From assembly GCA_017464425.1 (NCBI GenBank), contig JAFUDX010000011.1, positions 19,662-83,661 on the forward strand: DNA of 64,000 bases, written 5' to 3'. Source of the stretch: Treponema sp. (GTDB taxonomy: Bacteria; Spirochaetota; Spirochaetia; Treponematales; Treponemataceae). The number at the start of each line of letters is the position of its first letter. Positions within the stretch are counted from its first letter, which is position 1. The translations under genes were made by a program, and so were the position numbers. Positions 31,628 to 41,534 of the stretch are shown here, piece after piece. The notes under the pieces were generated by a model. It worked only from the letters and a program-made list of their open reading frames with translations. It did not search any database and was not told the origin of the DNA.

Positions 31628-32593
31628 ATGACTGCAAAAACGAAAGTTCTCATTAAACAAATTTCACTCCCGATTGGGATTTTTCTTGGGCTGTGCGTGA
31701 TTTTTATTTCGGTGGTGTTTTTTGCGCTTTTTAAGCCGAATTTTATGCGCGGAAACGGAAAGCCTACACACATGGACGAAAAGCACTTCCTCACCAAAGA
31801 AAACGAGGAGAAAAACAAGGTGGACACCGAATGGTTTTATGCGCAGAATCCAGAAGAAATCACCGTTGAGTCGTTTGACGGGCTAAAACTCGTCGCCTAC
31901 AATCTTCCTGCCGAAAACGCCAAAGGCACTTGGCTTTTGATTCACGGGCATCAGTCTGCACCTTTGCGCGAGTATGCGGGGCTTGCGAAATTCTTTCACG
32001 AGCTTGGCTACAATGTCGTCCTTCCGTATCAGCGGGCGCACGGAAAAAGCGAAGGCACATACATCACTTTTGGCGTAAAAGAACGCTATGATATACGCGA
32101 CTGGCTTTTAAAAATCAATGAAATTTACGGCGATACGCTTCCGCTGTACATGGAAGGCATTTCAATGGGCTGCGCCACAGTTTTAATGAGCCTCAGTTTT
32201 GACTTGCCCGCAAATTTACAATCAGTTGTCGCTGACTGTGGCTATACTTCACCTTACGACATCATGTGGAAAGTCGCCAAAAAAGACAAAAATGTGCCGC
32301 TTCCGCGCTTGGTTTTGGGCGTAGGGAATAAAATGGCGCATATTCTCGCTGATTTTGATTTTGAAGAATACGATACATTCAAAGGATTGCGCTACAACAA
32401 AGTTCCCGTGATGTTCGTTCACGGAACAGAAGACACATTCGTTCCGATTGAAATGACGATTGCGAACTACCAATACTGCACGAGCGAAAAATTCTTGTAT
32501 CTAATAGAAAAAGCCCCCCACGCGATTTCATATTTTATCGATGAAGAGGGCTATCATAAGAATTTGATTGAATTCTGTAAACTACAACAATAG
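31628..32593 (+). CDS. Membrane-anchored alpha/beta hydrolase
   Basis: A 321-residue protein with one N-terminal membrane segment (about 13-36), so the catalytic domain should face the periplasm. The fold signature is a nucleophile elbow GISMGCATVL (Ser near residue 179), an acid in 'VHGTEDTFVP' and a His in 'APHAISYF'. 'LLIHGHQSA' provides the oxyanion region. Relatives are annotated as lysophospholipase-like or dienelactone-type hydrolases; substrate unknown. The ribosome binding site AAAAGGAAA precedes the ATG. Confidence 0.8.
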   Translation: MTAKTKVLIKQISLPIGIFLGLCVIFISVVFFALFKPNFMRGNGKPTHMDEKHFLTKENEEKNKVDTEWFYAQNPEEITVESFDGLKLVAYNLPAENAKGTWLLIHGHQSAPLREYAGLAKFFHELGYNVVLPYQRAHGKSEGTYITFGVKERYDIRDWLLKINEIYGDTLPLYMEGISMGCATVLMSLSFDLPANLQSVVADCGYTSPYDIMWKVAKKDKNVPLPRLVLGVGNKMAHILADFDFEEYDTFKGLRYNKVPVMFVHGTEDTFVPIEMTIANYQYCTSEKFLYLIEKAPHAISYFIDEEGYHKNLIEFCKLQQ

Positions 32594-32630
32594 AAGCTGG
32601 CAAGAATGCAAGCAGATTTTATAAATCGGA

Positions 32631-32825
32631 TTAGCCGAAAATAGCGCTTGCAAGTTTACCAATTGGGTCGAAATCAAGAAGAAGAAGATCAACCGCAAAG
32701 AAAACTGCGAAACCAATTGCAGCGATAAGCAAAAGAACGCCGATTCCAATGAGCATCTGAACTGCGATTGGGAGAGAATCGAATCCTGATGTCTTTTTTT
32801 CTACAACTGCTGTATTTGAAGCCAT
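32631..32825 (-). CDS. Small single-span membrane protein
   Basis: A 64-residue protein, MASNTAVVEKKTSGFDS then a 30-residue hydrophobic stretch. GAGG precedes the ATG and a strong promoter lies upstream, so it is likely expressed. I recognise no family. Confidence 0.6.
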   Translation of the reverse strand: MASNTAVVEKKTSGFDSLPIAVQMLIGIGVLLLIAAIGFAVFFAVDLLLLDFDPIGKLASAIFG

Positions 32826-32862
32826 ATATTACCTCTGTCAAAATTAAAAATATACCAATACT

Positions 32863-32891
32863 ATATTAAAGGTAGATTTGTTTGCCGTCAA
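32863..32891 (-). promoter_or_regulatory. Promoter of the small membrane protein gene
   Basis: TTGACG (32891-32886), 17-base spacer, TAATAT (32868-32863) on the minus strand. Confidence 0.65.
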
Positions 32892-32930
32892 GCAAAAAAG
32901 CCGAAAAAGTGAAATTTTAGCAGAATTTGT

Positions 32931-34205
32931 TTAAAAACTGACACCCACTGCCGCAGCAAATTGCCAGTAATTTTTGGTCACATTGTAGGAAACGCCCATC
33001 GCAAGTGCAGGAACCGCAATTTTGGCAAGGTAGAATTTTGCACCGCCGTTTGGCCCGTGACAGAATTCATAATCACCATCGCCCGTAAGTTCAAAATCTT
33101 GGGCATACACCACTTGATAATCACTGTAGAGCGAAATCATTCCCCATCGAAATTTTGCAATCGCAACTTCAAGCCCCAAATTCCCGCCTACAATTCTTTC
33201 TGTAGAAAAATTTCCTGGCAAAATGGTGACAGAACCTGCCTCGCGGCCTTTAAAGCCCGAAATATGATTTTTGTACCCATATACCCCAGAATACCGCTGA
33301 TACAATCTGAGTCGGTCAATAAAAATGGGATGCTGCTCAGTAATTAAAGCCGAAAATTCAAGCGGAAACCGATACGCTTTGTCTTCTGAATTGGTAAGAC
33401 CTACCTCCGCGTTAACCGAAGCCGAATTCGTGGACATAAAAACGCCGTTCCAGTCAGATTTTGCATATGCGAATCCAATTGAAGTTGAGCCTTCCGTAAT
33501 TGATTCTACCCGCTCATCTTTTGAATTGTGATATGTAAAGCCAAATCCGTTTGAAAAGATAAAATTTTCGCCAATTTTTTCTGAAAGCTTGAGCCCTACC
33601 TCAAAAGAAAACGCTTTATATTTTAAAACTTCGTCATCATCAAGATTATAATATTTTGGAGAAGTTTTTGAGACAGAAAGAAACAGGGAAACGCCCGGAA
33701 CACCTTTTGTCTGCGACTGTTTTACGAATGATGCCATGCCAGTTTTTGCGGTCGATGAAAAAAATCCGCCAATCATAAACATATCTTTTCGTCCAAAGGC
33801 ATTCGTATCCATCACAATACCCCCCGCCATAAATCCCGCGCTTGAATACATGGCAAACGGCAGGGGGATAAAAGTGATTTTTTCTTTTACCGAAACCGTG
33901 ATTTGAGCTTCAGTTTCGCTTATCTGTTCCGTTGAGATTTGAATGTCATCAAAAAGTCCTTCCAGCTGAATCGCTGTTTCCAAGCCGTGCATGTCCGTTT
34001 CAGCGATTGAATTTCCCGTAAATTTTGCGACCTTTGAGCCAATGTAAGAGGGCCTCGTTTTTTTAAGACCGATAAAATTGATTCTTGAAACCACAAGATT
34101 CTGGTCAATTTGCTCTTCCTGGTGCGCTTCCTGACTTTCGGCAGGCTGTGAAAACGCAAACGAAGAAAAAAACAGTAAAAGAATCCCAAAGACCAATTGT
34201 CTCAT
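32931..34205 (-). CDS. Omp85/BamA-like outer-membrane protein with one POTRA-like domain
   Basis: A 424-residue protein with signal peptide MRQLVFGILLLFFSSFAFSQ. Residues 36-115 look like one POTRA domain ('VVSRINFIGLKKTRPSYIGS', 'ETAIQLEGLFDDIQIST', 'ITVSVKEK'). The rest is a beta-barrel ending in the hydrophobic-aromatic VGVSF. BamA proper is about 800 residues with several POTRAs, so this is a short relative, possibly a TamA-like or patatin-barrel type translocator. No ribosome binding site; a TTGTGA-17-TACAAT promoter ends eight bases before the ATG. Confidence 0.7.
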   Translation of the reverse strand: MRQLVFGILLLFFSSFAFSQPAESQEAHQEEQIDQNLVVSRINFIGLKKTRPSYIGSKVAKFTGNSIAETDMHGLETAIQLEGLFDDIQISTEQISETEAQITVSVKEKITFIPLPFAMYSSAGFMAGGIVMDTNAFGRKDMFMIGGFFSSTAKTGMASFVKQSQTKGVPGVSLFLSVSKTSPKYYNLDDDEVLKYKAFSFEVGLKLSEKIGENFIFSNGFGFTYHNSKDERVESITEGSTSIGFAYAKSDWNGVFMSTNSASVNAEVGLTNSEDKAYRFPLEFSALITEQHPIFIDRLRLYQRYSGVYGYKNHISGFKGREAGSVTILPGNFSTERIVGGNLGLEVAIAKFRWGMISLYSDYQVVYAQDFELTGDGDYEFCHGPNGGAKFYLAKIAVPALAMGVSYNVTKNYWQFAAAVGVSF

Positions 34206-34213
34206 ATGTAAAA

Positions 34214-34242
34214 ATTGTATTGAAATTGAAGAAGTTTCACAA
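34214..34242 (-). promoter_or_regulatory. Promoter of the Omp85-like gene, leaderless arrangement
   Basis: TTGTGA (34242-34237), 17-base spacer, TACAAT (34219-34214) on the minus strand, eight bases from the ATG at 34205. Confidence 0.5.
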
Positions 34243-34449
34243 GCCAAGAGATTTTTAACTTCCATATAACAAAGTGCGTTCTGCGCCTTTTAAAATCAGT
34301 ATATTAAATTTCCCTTAAATTTATAAAATATCATTATTTTCAAGTAAAAAATTATTATCTCCCTGCAATTTGATTGAAAATCCCCAAAATCTGCAATAAC
34401 ATTTTATCAAATTATTTTTAAAATATTCGCATTATATGCAGGAGGCTGT

Positions 34450-35487
34450 ATGGGTTCACTAATAAAACGATTTGTACGGGGGGGGGTATTACTCATGCTC
34501 CCGATTTTTTTCCTTGCAGGATGTTCTTCCGACGGGGGGAATTCGTCAGAAGATACGCCAACACTTACTGATGTTACCGTCACCGCAGGTTCAACAACAA
34601 TTGCGGCAACGGGCGTAACGACGCTTACGGCATCGCCCACTACAAAAGGCAGTGTCAGCGCGAGCGATATTTCTTATTCATGGGAAATTTCCGCCGAAGA
34701 TAGCACAACGCTTTCTTCTTCATCTAAAGCTCAATATGCCTCAATCACAGGAACGAAAACAAAGGCAACTCTTACTGGAAAAAACTCTTCAAGTTCTGAA
34801 CATACCGTCACGGTAAAAGTTACGGCAAAATACGGCTCTACGCAAAAATCAACAACGATAAACATCACGGTTCAAGCGGCAAAAACACCTGAAACCTCTG
34901 CAATTACAGCTCTAAGCGTTACGCCAGAATCTTCTTCAATTGAAACAACGGGAAGCACAAAAATCACGGCAAAAGCCACCACAACTGGAACGGTAAATGT
35001 CGCATACTCATGGAAAATCACTTCTGGCTCTGACTATGCAACACTTTCTGCCACAAGCGGCGAAAGCGTCACTCTTACAGGTAAAAACACAACGACCGCA
35101 GAACAGACGATTGAAGTTGAGGTAACGGCAAGCGATTCAACAAGCGGAAGCACGGTAGCATCAAAAACTACGAAAACTTCTGTAAAAGTAGCGGGAAAAA
35201 TTGTTCCGCCAACTGGTTCATTCACGCTTTCATATGTGAAAGGCGATTCTGACTTGTCTGTTGAATTAACTTCATCTTCGGGCGGAAACTACACATTCAA
35301 AGCGACCTTGCCTGATTCTGCAGAATATACCTTGTCGTGGTATGTCGATTTGGAGCAACAGACTTCAAACAACACCTCTTGCAGTGTTTCATCTCTTACG
35401 AGCGGAACCCATGCGATTCTTGTGACTGCGACGGACACGGCGACAGGCATTGTTTACACGGCTCAGTACGAATTGAAAGTAGAATAA
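34450..35487 (+). CDS. Lipoprotein with repeated Ig-like domains and a G9 tract in its signal-peptide codons
   Basis: A 345-residue lipoprotein with lipobox FFLAGCSSDG. After the anchor it is Thr/Ser-rich, with two or three Ig-like repeats sharing 'SSS.E.TG.T..TA..TT.G.V..SYSW.I.S' and 'ATLTGKNSSSSEHTVTVKV' patterns, about 115 residues apart. No catalytic motif. GCAGGAGGCTGTATG supplies a ribosome binding site. A run of nine G at 34478-34486 lies in codons 10-13. It is 10 bases upstream of the pectin-degrading fusion gene and probably in its operon, so a role as a surface binding or display partner is possible. Confidence 0.75.
   Translation: MGSLIKRFVRGGVLLMLPIFFLAGCSSDGGNSSEDTPTLTDVTVTAGSTTIAATGVTTLTASPTTKGSVSASDISYSWEISAEDSTTLSSSSKAQYASITGTKTKATLTGKNSSSSEHTVTVKVTAKYGSTQKSTTINITVQAAKTPETSAITALSVTPESSSIETTGSTKITAKATTTGTVNVAYSWKITSGSDYATLSATSGESVTLTGKNTTTAEQTIEVEVTASDSTSGSTVASKTTKTSVKVAGKIVPPTGSFTLSYVKGDSDLSVELTSSSGGNYTFKATLPDSAEYTLSWYVDLEQQTSNNTSCSVSSLTSGTHAILVTATDTATGIVYTAQYELKVE
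34478..34486 (+). repeat. G9 homopolymer, candidate phase-variation tract
   Basis: Nine consecutive G follow GTAC in the signal-peptide coding region. Loss of one G shifts the frame and ends translation early. Confidence 0.55.
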
Positions 35488-35497
35488 GGAGAATATC

Positions 35498-38400
35498 ATG
35501 AAAGCACTTTTCTTTAAAAATATAAAACGATTTGTTTCGGCGGTAGCCCTTCTTGCTCTGGCTTCATGCGCGAACATTACATCTAATCCAGAAGATTCAA
35601 AATCTTCTGCAAGTGGCGAAAAAATTGCCGTTACTTTTGATTTTTCATCTAAGAGCCGAACGGCTTTGCCTACGGTAAATTTGAGTGAATATAAGTATAA
35701 AATTCAGTACAAACTTCACGCTGATTCTGACTACACGACATCTTCTGCGTTTACGGGGAACAGTGGCATTTCGCTTTCGTTGACGGCAGGAACATATGAT
35801 TTTATCGTGAACGCATACGATTCTTCTGACACGAGTTTTGCCACCCCGATTCTCACGGGCAGCGTGGACGAAAAGGCGATTTCTTCCTCATCAAAATCAG
35901 TTTCTGTGACCTTGAATGCAGCAACTGGCGGAACGGGAACGGTTAAAATCACCTTACAGGTTGCGGACAATCTTAGCGTTTCAACAATCAAAGCGGGATT
36001 GTATGATTCAATTTCAGATGATGCGAGTACAAGCACAGCACAAGAGATTGATTCAACGACGACTTCTGGCTATAAAACGGTCACTTACACAAATTCAGCT
36101 GTTCCTTCTGGCGTTTCAAAATATGTAATTTTCTTCTTGTATGATTCTTCTAGCAATCTCATTATGCCGTATGTTGAATCAGTATATGTGCATCCAAATG
36201 GCACTTCTTCAAGCCGACACACAATCAATACTGAAAAATTCCTTGCAACGGTTACCGTGCAGAAAAATGGCATGGATTGGACTGACAGCTGGTTTACGAT
36301 TGAATTTGTAAATGCGGCAGATTCTACAGACAAGACAACGGTTGACCCGACTTCTACATCAGCAATTTACACGGCGAACCTTGATAATGACAAGACCTAC
36401 AAAGTATATGCTGAAGGAAAAGACACAGAACTTACGGTAAGCAAAAATTCACCAGATGCAACATACAATTTGATTACAAACACATACTTCCCGAATTTAT
36501 ATGAAGAAGAGGCATATGCTGACACCTATCTTGAAATTGAATTTGACTCAGTTCCGACAATCAATCGTGCTTCTTCGGGAACGGTAAAGATTTATGAATA
36601 TGTATTTGATGAAGAGACTGATAGCGAATCATGGAATTTAATTGATACAATCAAACCTGCAGCCGAAAAATTGTACGGCTACGGCGTTGGTGGAAATTCA
36701 TCTTATGGCGAAATCAACGCGCAGTATCAGCTGATTCAAGTTATCGGCAATAAAGTTCGCATTATTCCACATCATGGCTCAACATATAAAACCGCAACTT
36801 TGCTTGAGAATGAAACAGGATACTCTGTAGTTGTAGACGATGGGCTTATCACGGGCACAAAGGACGGAAAGGCATTTACTGGCGTTGCACTTGAAGAATG
36901 GGAGTTTATTACAGGAGAGACTCCAAGCGTTTCAAACAACACGCTCACCGTTGGTAAAGGCAAACAATTCGTTACCGTGCAGGGTGCATTAAATTACCTG
37001 ATGAAAAACTCATCGTCGGGCGATTGGACAATCAACATTGACACAGACACATACTACGAGCGACTTTTCTATAGAGGAAGCGCAAACATCACGATGAGCG
37101 GACAGGGAAGTGCTGATTACGGCACTGATGTTGAAATTCAGTGGGCGAACCAGGACGGCGGCACAAAAGATGCCAGTGGAAATGAAGTTAAGTCAACGCT
37201 GTGGAACACAGGCAGTCGCGGACGCAATGTGTTCTATTTTGCGGGCGGAAACTTGGTTCTTGAAAATCTTTCTATTATTAACACTGCTACGCGAAAATCA
37301 AATGAATATGGTGAATATGACAGTAGCGTAACGAGCGATAACGCACTCGGAAGTAATCAGGCGGAAGCGCTTCTTTTTGACTCAACGGGAAACTGTGCTG
37401 CATACAATTGTAACTTTACTTCAAAGCAGGACACCGTGTATCTTTCTCCGAGTGGCGGCAAAGCTTGGTTCTACGGCTGTAAAATCAGCGGTGATGTTGA
37501 TTTTATTTGGGGATTGAGTGATGTGGCTCTGTTTGAACGCTGTAATATTATATCTGCCTATGACAGCGACAAATCTTCAAATCATGCGACCTATGTCGTG
37601 GCTTCTCACTTGCCTAACAGTTCCGCACCGTACGGAAAAGGCTTTGTATTGTATAATTCAACAATTACAACCGAAAGCGGTCAGACGACCTACCTTGCGC
37701 GAAGTCCGTGGAGAAGTGAAGGAAATGTTGCACAGGTTGCGATTATCGATACTGCCGTAACAGGCGGTTTGGCTTCTTCTCCGTGGTTTGGAAACCATGT
37801 TGGTGGAAGTAACGAAACTGTTCTCGGCTGGAAATGGTACGGCGTAACTTCTGACGGAAGCGCAATCGCAGACACATACAAGATTTCTCAAAGCCAGTAT
37901 GAGGCTGAATTTGCTGGCAGACGCAATATCATCAACAGAACTTATGACGGAAGCGCGTTCAGCAAGGCAGCCTCAACATGGGATGTAAACACACTTGCAA
38001 GCACAAGAAACTGGAATGTTGTCGCCGACAATTCAAAGGCAACACTTGACGGGGAAACAGAGACGACAACAATTATCTATGATTTTAGAAAACTTTCTGG
38101 ATATGAAGATTGGGCATCATTTACTTCAATGTCACCAACAACGGGCACAGCCGATAATATTACTTTGAGCGGCTTCCGTTATCATGGAACGCAATATGGG
38201 GCGAATACAGGCTCGGCAAATGCGACCATTACAATCCCTGTACGAGGGGCATGTACGGTCACTGTATATAATTCGTATACAAATCAAGATACTGCGGTTT
38301 CTTTGAGTGCAAATGACTCAACGGTAGATTCTGGAACGGCAAAAGCACAGGACAGTTGTGAACTTTCTTATACAGGAACTTCTGCAACAAATCTTGTTTT

Positions 38401-40783
38401 AACTATCGCTACAGCAGGAACTTATATCTCTCATATTGAAGTTACATATTTAGGCACGGGCGGTAATGGTAGTACTGGCACCCCTGATACTGCCGAAGCA
38501 AAGACATATAACTTCGTGGGATTGTCATTCTCTGATTTCCCTGAAAATTCTCTTTTTTCTAGAAGCACAGAAAAAAATTCATCGGGTGCTTACGACTATT
38601 ATTCTACTACAGCCTATAGTGGCGTGGAAACATTTATAGGAACTGGCACTTGGACTGTTTCAGATGCAACCGTTTATAGTGGAAATTACGGAAATATGAA
38701 GGTTTACACCAATGGTACAGATGCTTCTTTGTCTTTACAGTATAATGGTGAATCTGCAAATTTTAGTCCAACGGTTTCGTCTTTAACCATTTCAAATTTA
38801 TCTCGTTATGTCAGTGTTCCTAATTCAGGAAATGGCACGATAACTGTCGAATATGAGGTTGTTAAATCTAGTAGTGCTTCTGGCGATACAGGTGTGCTTG
38901 CCCTCCTTGATCAAAATGGAAATGTTTTAAAAGTTGTTTCAGGACTTGCGGTTAAAAATGGTTCTTCTTCTACTACAACTTCTATTGATGTTACTTCTTC
39001 CACAACACAAGTCTATGTTGCTTTCAGTCGAAACGGTGCTGGCGGTGGTAGTCTTCGAGTAACTAAAATTGTATTCACTCCATCTTCAACAGGAGCATCT
39101 ACTGTAAGTTCCGTAACAATCACTGGAAGTTCAAGCGTGACTGTCGGAAACAGCATTGAGCTCACGGCAGTACCAGATGAGACACCATCGGGTGCATACA
39201 CTTGGACGGTCACAAATGGAACTGGCTCGGTTACTTATGATACTTCTACAACAAATACTCTTGCACTTACTGGTGAAAGCGCAGGTTCTGTCACAGTAAC
39301 GGTAAGCGTTGACGGCGTTACAAGCGAGGCATATCCGGTAACGGTAAATCCAGTGGACAACTCAAAGAAAATCAAGTTGACTGACACGCCAACGGGATTT
39401 GCGGGTAGCGGTTACACAACTTCGTCGTATTATACAGGTAGCAATGTTGTAACAATTGATGCTTCAAGTGGAACAACGAATGAACTCATAACTCAGTTGA
39501 AAAATGCCGCAAGTGCGGGAAATACAGTCATTTACATCAAAGGTATGATTGATATGACCTATAACAGCACTTATGGTGGCTCTATGTTGCCAACTGCATG
39601 GAATGATGATAATGCGGCACTTGGAGCTTTCATTACTGCAAAATATAACTCAACTACAATGACAGGGGTTGCCTCAGCGTATACTTCATGGTCTGCATGG
39701 AGAAAGGCGTATGCAGCTCACTGTACACTAACTGGTAATGATAGTGATTTTGATTCAAGCTCTGCAAAGGTTGATACAGATATTGACCGTTATCAATACG
39801 AATTGTATAACGCATGGAAGAATCAGATTAGAATTACGCTTGCTTCAAATACAACAATTATTGGTCTTACAGATGATAGTGGTATAAAAGGAGGAAATAT
39901 CTATATTTCTGGCTGCTCAAATATTATGATTCGTAATCTTCATTTGAAAGATGCCTTTGACCCATTTCCTCATCATGAAACTTCTGGAAGTTCAACTATA
40001 AAATCTGATGGTTGGAACGCCGAATATGATTGTATCACTATTCAAGACACAAACGACCATATTTGGATTGACCATTGTACTTTTGAAGATAGTGTCAGCG
40101 TGGGTTGGAAAAATTTTGCAGGTGTAAAAACTGGTGATTCTACCGCAGATGTTATTGCTTATCCATGTAATGATTCTGGAACTGCAACAACCACCGGCTA
40201 TGAAATGTGGCAGACTTATGACGGCTTGTGTGACATCAAAGGAAAAACAACTTATGTCACCGTTTCTTACTGTGTATTCAAAAACCACGATAAGACTATG
40301 CTTCTTGGTGCTGATGATAATGAGAAAATTGGCAGTACAGTTCTTGATGACACTGCAAAAACAATAACCTTGTCTCATAACTACTTTGACAGTTGTGTTC
40401 AGCGCCTTCCGTTCGTACGCACGGCACATATCCATATCTACAACAATTATTTTGGATATACTAATAATGGATATGACCAAAAGGCTTCTATCCAAATTCG
40501 TGCGAAAGCATGGGTTCTTTCTGAATATAATTATTTTGGAACTGGAATCTCATATCGTTACAAAGGTGATTCTGCAACGGACAGCAAAGGCTATACATCA
40601 AACACAAAACTGTACGATGCTTCAACAAATGCCGGTGTTTCTTCAACAAGCAATACCTATTGGACGGCTGTCACATCTGCTCCGTTTACACTGCCGTATA
40701 CGCCTGAGTACACGGCAACGGATTCATTGGAATCAACTCTTAAATCCAATGCCGGTGCGGGTGCATGGACTGTAGAGCAATAA
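35498..40783 (+). CDS. Pectin methylesterase-pectate lyase fusion lipoprotein
   Basis: A 1761-residue lipoprotein with lipobox LLALASCAN. The first 480 residues are Ig-like. The CE8 pectin methylesterase domain spans about 485-800: 'DTYYERLFY', QAEALLF, KQDTVY (near 642), GDVDFIWG (near 667) and ARSPWR (near 732), which give the two catalytic Asp and the Arg. Two beta-rich, possibly binding, domains (about 855-1000 and 1010-1200) and a Big_2-like domain (about 1205-1285) follow. The C-terminal PL1 pectate lyase (about 1290-1761) has 'DAFDPFPHHE', IWIDHCTFED (near 1523) and RLPFVR (near 1636). De-esterification and cleavage are joined in one chain, so the esterase product feeds the lyase. Confidence 0.93.
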   Translation: MKALFFKNIKRFVSAVALLALASCANITSNPEDSKSSASGEKIAVTFDFSSKSRTALPTVNLSEYKYKIQYKLHADSDYTTSSAFTGNSGISLSLTAGTYDFIVNAYDSSDTSFATPILTGSVDEKAISSSSKSVSVTLNAATGGTGTVKITLQVADNLSVSTIKAGLYDSISDDASTSTAQEIDSTTTSGYKTVTYTNSAVPSGVSKYVIFFLYDSSSNLIMPYVESVYVHPNGTSSSRHTINTEKFLATVTVQKNGMDWTDSWFTIEFVNAADSTDKTTVDPTSTSAIYTANLDNDKTYKVYAEGKDTELTVSKNSPDATYNLITNTYFPNLYEEEAYADTYLEIEFDSVPTINRASSGTVKIYEYVFDEETDSESWNLIDTIKPAAEKLYGYGVGGNSSYGEINAQYQLIQVIGNKVRIIPHHGSTYKTATLLENETGYSVVVDDGLITGTKDGKAFTGVALEEWEFITGETPSVSNNTLTVGKGKQFVTVQGALNYLMKNSSSGDWTINIDTDTYYERLFYRGSANITMSGQGSADYGTDVEIQWANQDGGTKDASGNEVKSTLWNTGSRGRNVFYFAGGNLVLENLSIINTATRKSNEYGEYDSSVTSDNALGSNQAEALLFDSTGNCAAYNCNFTSKQDTVYLSPSGGKAWFYGCKISGDVDFIWGLSDVALFERCNIISAYDSDKSSNHATYVVASHLPNSSAPYGKGFVLYNSTITTESGQTTYLARSPWRSEGNVAQVAIIDTAVTGGLASSPWFGNHVGGSNETVLGWKWYGVTSDGSAIADTYKISQSQYEAEFAGRRNIINRTYDGSAFSKAASTWDVNTLASTRNWNVVADNSKATLDGETETTTIIYDFRKLSGYEDWASFTSMSPTTGTADNITLSGFRYHGTQYGANTGSANATITIPVRGACTVTVYNSYTNQDTAVSLSANDSTVDSGTAKAQDSCELSYTGTSATNLVLTIATAGTYISHIEVTYLGTGGNGSTGTPDTAEAKTYNFVGLSFSDFPENSLFSRSTEKNSSGAYDYYSTTAYSGVETFIGTGTWTVSDATVYSGNYGNMKVYTNGTDASLSLQYNGESANFSPTVSSLTISNLSRYVSVPNSGNGTITVEYEVVKSSSASGDTGVLALLDQNGNVLKVVSGLAVKNGSSSTTTSIDVTSSTTQVYVAFSRNGAGGGSLRVTKIVFTPSSTGASTVSSVTITGSSSVTVGNSIELTAVPDETPSGAYTWTVTNGTGSVTYDTSTTNTLALTGESAGSVTVTVSVDGVTSEAYPVTVNPVDNSKKIKLTDTPTGFAGSGYTTSSYYTGSNVVTIDASSGTTNELITQLKNAASAGNTVIYIKGMIDMTYNSTYGGSMLPTAWNDDNAALGAFITAKYNSTTMTGVASAYTSWSAWRKAYAAHCTLTGNDSDFDSSSAKVDTDIDRYQYELYNAWKNQIRITLASNTTIIGLTDDSGIKGGNIYISGCSNIMIRNLHLKDAFDPFPHHETSGSSTIKSDGWNAEYDCITIQDTNDHIWIDHCTFEDSVSVGWKNFAGVKTGDSTADVIAYPCNDSGTATTTGYEMWQTYDGLCDIKGKTTYVTVSYCVFKNHDKTMLLGADDNEKIGSTVLDDTAKTITLSHNYFDSCVQRLPFVRTAHIHIYNNYFGYTNNGYDQKASIQIRAKAWVLSEYNYFGTGISYRYKGDSATDSKGYTSNTKLYDASTNAGVSSTSNTYWTAVTSAPFTLPYTPEYTATDSLESTLKSNAGAGAWTVEQ

Positions 40784-40821
40784 GCCCTGCCTCTCCCGCC
40801 GTTTTGGAAGAATAGGGATTG

Positions 40822-40868
40822 AAAGGGGAAAGCAACCTTTTACAAAAAGGTGGCGTTCCCCTTTTTTG
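40822..40868 (+). terminator. Terminator of the methylesterase-lyase gene
   Basis: AAAGGGGAA/TTCCCCTTT outer stem with an inner ACCTTTT/AAAAGGT stem, followed by T-rich sequence. Confidence 0.7.
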
Positions 40869-40880
40869 TTGCTTTTTGTC

Positions 40881-41423
40881 CTATTCGGCTTCCATCATGT
40901 CGTTTTTGAGCTTGTCCAAAATGGCACGCAGGTTTTCGGGCATTTCGGGCTTGGGAGAGCTTGCTTTTGCGGTGGGGGCGGCGGTTTTGTCGAATTCGCT
41001 CAGGACTTTTTCTTCTTTGTCCAGTTTTTCTTGAAGTTCCTGCTTAAGCTTTTCGTCTGAAATCTGGGGATGAAGTTCTGCATTTGTGCCACGAAGTTTA
41101 AATGCGAGCGATGAGATTTTTGCTTCGGGAACGCCCCGTTTTAATCCAGTAAGAATGTATGTCTGATACAGGCGAAGGGTCTGAATCCAGCCGGGATGGT
41201 CACATTCAACGAGAAGAATTCCGTTTTTTAAATCGATGACGCGGGAATGTGCGTACAGGTTTGCGCCCAAGTTTTCGCCATTGATTCCACTTGATTTTAT
41301 AGAAGAGACGACGAATTTCCATGATTTGAGCAATTTGTTGTTTTTTTCGAGCTCTGCCTTTTCAATATTGTCGCAAACAAGGCTGAGCATTTCATTTATA
41401 GAAATGATGTTTTCATTCTGCAT
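40881..41423 (-). CDS. DUF721 (DciA-like) protein
   Basis: A 180-residue protein. Residues 20-110 fit DUF721: a helical start, 'KSWKFVVSSIK', then 'RVIDLKNGILLVECDHPGWIQTLRLYQTYIL', matching the beta-hairpin/helix with the conserved 'HP.W...L'. DciA loads the replicative helicase in bacteria lacking DnaC. The Lys/Glu-rich C-terminal tail is variable in the family. A TATAAA box is 11 bases before the ATG. Confidence 0.7.
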   Translation of the reverse strand: MQNENIISINEMLSLVCDNIEKAELEKNNKLLKSWKFVVSSIKSSGINGENLGANLYAHSRVIDLKNGILLVECDHPGWIQTLRLYQTYILTGLKRGVPEAKISSLAFKLRGTNAELHPQISDEKLKQELQEKLDKEEKVLSEFDKTAAPTAKASSPKPEMPENLRAILDKLKNDMMEAE

Positions 41424-41498
41424 AGGACTGGAAATTTATACTAGTTCAAAACCAAGATTTTAGCAACACACGCTCACCAGAGAAAAATCCGTATGAAG

Positions 41499-41527
41499 TT
41501 GAGTTGCGACCCGCTTTTGATTATACT
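41499..41527 (+). promoter_or_regulatory. rnhA promoter, leaderless arrangement
   Basis: TTGAGT (41499-41504), 17-base spacer, TATACT (41522-41527), seven bases before the ATG. No ribosome binding site. Confidence 0.6.
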
Positions 41528-41534
41528 TTAGCGC

